Shown: positions 36,446-40,483 of the stretch, in pieces
Layout: each line of letters opens with the position of its first letter
How positions within the stretch are numbered: the stretch's first letter is position 1
Assembly (NCBI RefSeq): GCF_001422885.1
Contig: NZ_LMMZ01000008.1
Coordinates: 68,766 to 109,248, forward strand
Reading direction: 5' to 3'
From: Methylobacterium sp. Leaf104
GTDB taxonomy: Bacteria; Pseudomonadota; Alphaproteobacteria; Rhizobiales; Beijerinckiaceae
Length of the DNA stretch: 40,483 nucleotides
Position numbers and translations under genes: made by a program
The notes under the pieces: generated by a model
Database searches by the model: none
Told to the model about the DNA's origin: nothing
What the model saw: only the letters and a program-made list of their open reading frames with translations

Positions 36446-37116
36446 GCGGTCCCCATGGCCTTGACCAGACGCTCGCGCGCACGGCTGACGCGGCTCTTCA
36501 CGGTGCCGGTCTGGCAGCCCAGGACGGCGGCGGCCTCGTCGTAGAGCAAGCCGTCGACCATCACGAGGAGCAGCGTCTCGCGGTGCTCCGGCGTCAGTCT
36601 GTTCAGGGCGGCCTGAAGCTGAATCAGGCCGATCCGATGCTCCTGCTCGGGCTCCAGGCGCAGGGTGGCGGCGAAGGCGCCATCGACATCCTCGACCTCG
36701 CGGCGAAGCCGCTTGCGCTGGTTGAGGAAGGCATGGCGCAGGATCGTGAACAGCCAGGCGATCAGCCGCGTCCCCGGTTCGAACCGCGACCGGTTCTCCC
36801 AGGCGCGCATCAGGGTGGTCTGGACCAGGTCGTCCGCCTCGGCCGCGTTCCCGCACTGGGAGAAGGCGTACCGGCGCAGGCGCGGAACGGCGGCGATCAG
36901 GTCGGCCCGGAACGAGTCGGGCACCTGCCCGTCGGCCTGCGCCGCCGACAAGGCGGTCCCGAGCCGGACCAGCACCTGGCCGAGCCTGGATTGCTCCTCG
37001 ACGCCATCGGGAAACGGAAAAATCTCGTTCAGTCGACGGCCGATCCAATCCGGAATCCGGCGCTGCGCTTCCACGTCATCCGAAGAGGAGCTGAACACTT
37101 TGAGGTCTGGCTGCAC
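36442..37116 (-). CDS. EcfG-type ECF sigma factor
   Basis: A sigma factor of about 224 residues. Region 2 (about 80-150: RLRRYAFSQCGNAAEADDLVQTTLMRAWENRSRFEPGTRLIAWLFTILRHAFLNQRK) and region 4 (about 165-220: ALNRLTPEHRETLLLVMVDGLLYDEAAAVLGCQTGTVKSRVSRARERL) match EcfG-like alphaproteobacterial general-stress sigma factors. An unusual N-terminal stretch of about 80 residues precedes region 2. The GTG at 37116 follows GAGGG; a GTG at 37179 is an alternative. PhyR and NepR are not recognisably in the window, so this may be one of several EcfG paralogues. It is divergent from a PAS-LuxR regulator whose promoter looks EcfG-like. Confidence 0.85.
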   Translation of the reverse strand: MQPDLKVFSSSSDDVEAQRRIPDWIGRRLNEIFPFPDGVEEQSRLGQVLVRLGTALSAAQADGQVPDSFRADLIAAVPRLRRYAFSQCGNAAEADDLVQTTLMRAWENRSRFEPGTRLIAWLFTILRHAFLNQRKRLRREVEDVDGAFAATLRLEPEQEHRIGLIQLQAALNRLTPEHRETLLLVMVDGLLYDEAAAVLGCQTGTVKSRVSRARERLVKAMGTA

Positions 37117-37252
37117 GGATGAGTGCCCTCTTGTCTCGATCAGGCGATGACTTGCGCGACCCTTCACGAGCGAGGTCACCCGAAGGCTTGTGATTGGGCA
37201 ATCACATTCACGTCAATGATCCAGATATACCAGACAATCGCTTATCGGACGC

Positions 37253-37277
37253 GGAACCGGCCTCCCACGCACTTGTT
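37253..37277 (+). promoter_or_regulatory. Candidate EcfG-type promoter of the PAS-LuxR gene
   Basis: GGAAC (37253-37257), sixteen bases, then TGTT (37274-37277), close to the GGAAC-N16/17-CGTT promoter known for alphaproteobacterial EcfG. It lies 33 bases before the ATG at 37311, so the transcript leader would be short. The sigma factor gene itself is divergent next door. Confidence 0.45.
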
Positions 37278-37310
37278 ACGAGCTGGACTTTGCAAGCGGC
37301 GCGACGCGCC

Positions 37311-38780
37311 ATGGGAGCCCCGGTGACACTCGGCGTCGACAGGCATGAACTCCGGCAGATCGTGGCGGGCTTGAGCGAGGGCGTGATCCTCGTCGAGCCG
37401 GACCAGACCATCGCCTATGCCAACGCCGCCGCGCTGGAGATGCACGGGGCCGAGACGTTGGAGGAGCTCGGCGGGACGGTGGATGCCTACCGGGCTCGCT
37501 TCTCCCTGCGCTACCGCAACAACCACGCTCCCAACCAATACCCGATCGAGCGTGTGGTGGCCGGGGAACGCTTCCACGACGTCGTCGTGGAGGTCACGCG
37601 CACCGACCGGCCCGACACCGACTTCGTGCATTCCCTGCGCAGCCTGGTCGCCACCGACCGCGACGGCCAGCCGAGCTGCCTCGCCCTCATCCTCAAGGAC
37701 GTCTCGGACCAGTTCGAGGCCGAGGCGCGCTTCGAGGCCACCTTCAACGCCAACCCGGCCCCGGCGGTGATCTGCCGGCTCGCGGACCTGCGCTTCGTGA
37801 AGGTGAACCTCGGTTTCCTGGAAATGACCGGCTATACGCGCGACGCCGTCATCGGCCGCAGCGTCTACGAGGTCGACGTCCTGGCCAATGCCCGCAGCCG
37901 CGACCTGGCGATCTCGCGGTTGAACGAGGGCGGGACCATCCCACAGATGGAGGCCTGCCTCGACCTGCCCGACGGCGGCACACGCTTTGTCATCGTGGCG
38001 GGTCAGCCGATGGAGCTCGGCGATGAGCCCTGCATGCTCTTCACCTTTGCCGACCTGGAACTGCGGCGGAAGGCCGAGACGGCGCTGCGCCAGAGCGAGG
38101 AGCGCTTTGCCAAGGCGTTCCGGCTCACCCCCGTGCCCACCCTGCTCGCCCGCGCCGACGGGCTGGCGATCACCGGCGTCAACGAGGCCTTCACGAGGGT
38201 CTTCGGCTTCGGCGCCGAGACGGTGACCGGCCGCACGCCGACGGATCTCGATCTGTGGGTCTCGCAGCCCCAGCGCGATCGGTTCGAGACGGCCCTGGCC
38301 CGGACCGGCTACGTGCTGGGCCTGGAGGTCTGCCTGCGTCACGAGGACGGGAGCAGCCTCGACTGCCTGGTCTCGGCCGAGCGGGTGGAGATCGGCGCGG
38401 AATCCTTCGCGCTCCTCGTCCTGCAGGACATCACCGAGCGCAAGCGCAGCGAGCGCGAGCTGTTCGAGGCCATCGAGGCGGTGATGGCCGACACCTCCTG
38501 GTTCAGCCGGGGGCTGATCGAGAAGCTGGCTCACCTGCGCCAGCCGGGTGCCGGGCACCAGGACGCGGTCTCACCCAACATGACGGTGCGCGAGCGCCAG
38601 ATCCTCGACCTGATCTGCGCCGGACTCTCCGACGAGGTCATCGCCCGGCGTCTCGGCCTGTCCAAGAACACGGTCCGCAACCACGCGGCGGCGCTGTACC
38701 GCAAGCTCGACGTGCACAAGCGCTCCGAGGCGATCGTGTGGGGCCGCAACAACGGCTTCCCGACCGCGCCACCCGGGTAA
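37311..38780 (+). CDS. PAS-PAS-PAS-LuxR sensory regulator
   Basis: A cytoplasmic regulator of about 489 residues with three PAS-like domains (about 10-125, 135-255 and 265-385; for example GLSEGVILVEPDQTIAYANAAALEMHG, FVKVNLGFLEMTGYTRDAVIGRSVYE, ITGVNEAFTRVFGFGAETVTGRT) and a C-terminal LuxR/GerE helix-turn-helix (about 425-485: MTVRERQILDLICAGLSDEVIARRLGLSKNTVRNHAAALYRKL). The third PAS ends in the usual DITERKRSERE linker. No kinase or receiver domain is present, so it probably senses directly through PAS. An upstream TTG (37194) would add 39 unlikely residues; ATG at 37311 or GTG at 37323 (after GGGAG) are better. The ligand is unknown. Confidence 0.9.
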   Translation: MGAPVTLGVDRHELRQIVAGLSEGVILVEPDQTIAYANAAALEMHGAETLEELGGTVDAYRARFSLRYRNNHAPNQYPIERVVAGERFHDVVVEVTRTDRPDTDFVHSLRSLVATDRDGQPSCLALILKDVSDQFEAEARFEATFNANPAPAVICRLADLRFVKVNLGFLEMTGYTRDAVIGRSVYEVDVLANARSRDLAISRLNEGGTIPQMEACLDLPDGGTRFVIVAGQPMELGDEPCMLFTFADLELRRKAETALRQSEERFAKAFRLTPVPTLLARADGLAITGVNEAFTRVFGFGAETVTGRTPTDLDLWVSQPQRDRFETALARTGYVLGLEVCLRHEDGSSLDCLVSAERVEIGAESFALLVLQDITERKRSERELFEAIEAVMADTSWFSRGLIEKLAHLRQPGAGHQDAVSPNMTVRERQILDLICAGLSDEVIARRLGLSKNTVRNHAAALYRKLDVHKRSEAIVWGRNNGFPTAPPG

Positions 38781-38795
38781 AAAAACTCAGTTTAC
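38777..38795. repeat. Short inverted repeat after the PAS-LuxR gene
   Basis: GTAAA and TTTAC (38777-38781 and 38791-38795) flank nine bases and include the stop codon. The AT-rich element could be a weak terminator or operator. The evidence is slight. Confidence 0.25.
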
Positions 38796-38828
38796 TGGTA
38801 CTTCTGCATCATTGATGGGGCGCGATCA

Positions 38829-38855
38829 GGGACCATTTCTCGAACAACGGGCGTT
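38829..38855 (+). promoter_or_regulatory. Possible EcfG-like promoter before the CsbD gene
   Basis: GGGAC (38829-38833), eighteen bases, then CGTT (38852-38855): one mismatch and slightly long spacing relative to the EcfG consensus. CsbD-family genes are frequent general-stress targets, which makes the weak match worth noting. Confidence 0.3.
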
Positions 38856-38938
38856 GGGCCGAGACCCCGCCGCCCGACCTTCGCCTGCCGCGACCCGACT
38901 CGTCCGGTCCGGCACCTGCGCTACGCGAGAGGGCCACG

Positions 38939-39151
38939 ATGACCGCCACCAAGCCGCCCACCTCCGCCCAGGCGATCAAGGGCTCGGTCAAGGAAGCCAT
39001 CGGCAAGCTGACCGGTGACGGCCGGGTCGAGGCCGAGGGCCGCAGCGAGGCCGAGGGCACGTCCGCCACCAAATCCGAGGATGAGGCCGGGACGCCGAAG
39101 GCCGGCGGGGCCGCCAAATCGGCCAAGGTGGTCAGGCCGGCCAAGCCGTAG
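38939..39151 (+). CDS. CsbD-family stress protein
   Basis: A 70-residue hydrophilic protein. The N-terminal half carries the CsbD pattern (QAIKGSVKEAIGKLTGDGRVEAEGRSEAEG); the rest is Ala/Lys/Glu-rich and probably disordered. CsbD-like proteins accumulate under general stress in many bacteria; their molecular role is unclear. An AGAGGG site precedes the ATG. It is followed by a larger CsbD-like gene. Confidence 0.87.
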   Translation: MTATKPPTSAQAIKGSVKEAIGKLTGDGRVEAEGRSEAEGTSATKSEDEAGTPKAGGAAKSAKVVRPAKP

Positions 39152-39279
39152 GGGCGTCCGCCCCCGCGCTCGCGCCCTGCATCATCGAGCGAAGCCACTC
39201 CACCCAAGTCACACCTTACACCCCCGCGTCGAGCCTCGGCGCAAACCCGTCACGAACCACGACGAACAAGGACAGGATC

Positions 39280-39783
39280 ATGGTCGATACCAATCGGATC
39301 ACGGGCGCCGCCCAGGAACTCGGCGGCAAGGTCCAGGGCGCCGTCGGCGACCTCACCGGCTCGAAGCGGGACTCGCTCGAGGGCCGGGCGCGCGAGGCGC
39401 AAGGGGCGGCCGAGACTCTCTACGGCCAGGCCAAGGACGGTGTGCGCGAGGCCGCCGGCCACGTCGCCGACACGGCGCGCGAGATCGGCGGCCAGGTCCG
39501 TGACGCGGTGGGCAACCTGACCGGGTCCGGCGAGGTCGAGGACCGCGCCCGCCGCGCGCGGGGCGCGGCCAGCGACACTTACGAACGGGCCGAGCGCGCC
39601 GTGCGCCACGCCGCCGACGAGGCCTACGACCGTGCCGAGGACGCCTACGAGAACGGTGGGCGGTACCTGCGCGAGGGCGGCCGTGAGGTCAGCAACCAGG
39701 TCGCCGAGCACCCGATCGCCGCCCTGCTCGTGGCCGGCCTTCTCGGCTACGGCCTCGGCCTGCTCATTCACGGCCGCGACTGA
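39280..39783 (+). CDS. CsbD-like protein with DUF883/ElaB-like membrane tail
   Basis: A 167-residue protein. Residues 1-90 contain two CsbD-like units (ITGAAQELGGKVQGAVGDLTGS and ADTAREIGGQVRDAVGNLTGSGEVEDRARR). The following part is a long amphipathic, charged helix (YERAERAVRHAADEAYDRAEDAYENG) ending in a membrane helix (IAALLVAGLLGYGLGLLIHGRD), as in ElaB/YqjD/DUF883 proteins. The design suggests a stress protein anchored to the inner membrane by its C terminus. An AAGGACAGG site precedes the ATG. Function is inferred from these families only. Confidence 0.85.
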   Translation: MVDTNRITGAAQELGGKVQGAVGDLTGSKRDSLEGRAREAQGAAETLYGQAKDGVREAAGHVADTAREIGGQVRDAVGNLTGSGEVEDRARRARGAASDTYERAERAVRHAADEAYDRAEDAYENGGRYLREGGREVSNQVAEHPIAALLVAGLLGYGLGLLIHGRD

Positions 39784-39909
39784 ACGGAACCACGCAGCGC
39801 GTCCGGCCGCCTGCGCGCCCGCAGCGCGGCCGGAGCCTGGACTTCCACCCCGACTGACCCCTCGAACGACCGAGCTTCTCGGACGACCGACGATCCGGAG
39901 TACCTCTAC

Positions 39910-40483
39910 GTGTCCACCTCTCCCCTTCTCGCGACCTCGACTCCCGCCGCCTCAGCCGACGTCCGCACGGTCCTGCTTCATCAGGTGTCGTGGGGCGCGA
40001 TCTTCGCCGGGGCGGTCACCGCCCTGGTGAGCCAGGTCATCCTCAACATGGTCGGCGTGGGCGTCGGCCTGTCCAGCGTCGGCGCCCACGCCGCCGACAA
40101 CCCGGCCGCCTCCACCCTCTCGCTGGGCGCCGGCCTCTGGTTCGTGGGCTCGGGCGTGGTCGCCGCGCTCGCCGGCGGCCTCATCGCCGGGCGCCTCTCG
40201 GGCAAGCCCGTCGCGGGCGCGGCCGGCCTGCACGGGCTGGTCTCCTGGGCGGTGACCACCCTGGTGGTGCTCTACCTCCTGACCTCGGCGGCCGGCGGGC
40301 TGATCGGGGGCGCCTTCTCGGGCGTGACCAGCACGCTCGGCGGGGCCGGCTCGCTGGTGGGCGGCACGGTGCAGACGGCCGCCCAGGCGGCCGCCCCCTC
40401 CCTGTCGAAGATCACCAACCCGCTGGACGGCATCGAGCAGACGGTGCGCCAGCAGGCGGCCGGCCAGGACCCGCAGGCGGCCA
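39910..40483 (+). CDS. PhnA-like membrane protein, 3' end outside window
   Basis: The first 191 codons of a membrane protein; the gene runs off the window. The GTG start follows GGAG at nine bases. After a short polar N terminus there are three or four hydrophobic helices (SWGAIFAGAVTALVSQVILNMVGVGVGL, FVGSGVVAALAGGLIAGRL, LVSWAVTTLVVLYLLTSAAGGLIGG), then an Ala/Gln-rich region. The pattern matches proteins named PhnA-like in Methylobacterium; despite the name there is no evidence of phosphonate metabolism. Its position after two CsbD-like genes suggests an envelope stress role. Confidence 0.7.
   Translation, partial: MSTSPLLATSTPAASADVRTVLLHQVSWGAIFAGAVTALVSQVILNMVGVGVGLSSVGAHAADNPAASTLSLGAGLWFVGSGVVAALAGGLIAGRLSGKPVAGAAGLHGLVSWAVTTLVVLYLLTSAAGGLIGGAFSGVTSTLGGAGSLVGGTVQTAAQAAAPSLSKITNPLDGIEQTVRQQAAGQDPQAA

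Overview
The window looks like a chromosome segment of a high-GC alphaproteobacterium, most likely Methylobacterium/Methylorubrum or a close relative. This is inferred from the very GC-rich third codon positions, an EcfG-type general-stress sigma factor, a GCG_CRPN-type small secreted protein, CsbD-family stress proteins and a PhnA-like membrane protein. No tRNA, rRNA, CRISPR array or intact insertion sequence was seen.

Layout. 1-1184: no convincing gene. 1185-5163 (minus): three overlapping genes for surface-glycan or lipid glycosylation (GT2 glycosyltransferase, SAM methyltransferase, YfhO-like polytopic membrane protein). 5164-6322: no convincing gene. 6323-19821: a sulfur region. It holds a Tat-exported sulfonate-type binding protein with an SsuD/SfnG-like flavin monooxygenase (plus). 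On the minus strand is a sulfonate/taurine-type ABC system (binding protein, then one reading frame joining ATPase and permease) followed by a split YeeE/YedE sulfur transporter. Plus-strand genes follow: a SoxC/SorA-type sulfite dehydrogenase with cytochrome c, a 63-aa unknown protein, serine acetyltransferase CysE, a Family 2 encapsulin shell protein and a cysteine desulfurase with a ~290-residue low-complexity N-terminal extension. 20238-22328: divergent MFS transporter and AraC-type regulator. 22439-22837: a secreted protein with an internal repeat. 23214-31619: a 2801-residue RTX-type exoprotein with an ExeM/NucH-like nuclease and a 5'-nucleotidase. 32011-33353: ureide catabolism genes allE-allA. 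33528-34791: small secreted or proline-rich proteins. 35122-35859: aquaporin Z. 36218-38780: EcfG-type sigma factor with a coupled small protein, divergent from a PAS-PAS-PAS-LuxR regulator. 38939-40483: two CsbD-type stress proteins and a truncated PhnA-like membrane protein.

How it works together (inference). Organosulfur compounds are imported and desulfonated by FMNH2-dependent chemistry to sulfite, which sulfite dehydrogenase can oxidise with electrons passing to cytochrome c. YeeE/YedE proteins may bring in thiosulfate or related sulfur. CysE makes O-acetylserine for cysteine synthesis, and the cysteine desulfurase, packaged inside a protein nanocompartment, releases sulfur from cysteine. 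The cluster therefore links sulfur acquisition to a sulfur-handling or storage compartment. This is the most interesting system here. Encapsulin/cysteine desulfurase pairs are known from cyanobacteria and Acinetobacter; the less familiar aspects are a shell that appears to carry a cyclic-nucleotide-binding-like insertion and its place beside sulfonate import and sulfite oxidation genes. Downstream, the giant exoprotein (extracellular DNA to nucleosides and phosphate) lies next to purine-ureide genes, suggesting phosphorus and nitrogen scavenging.
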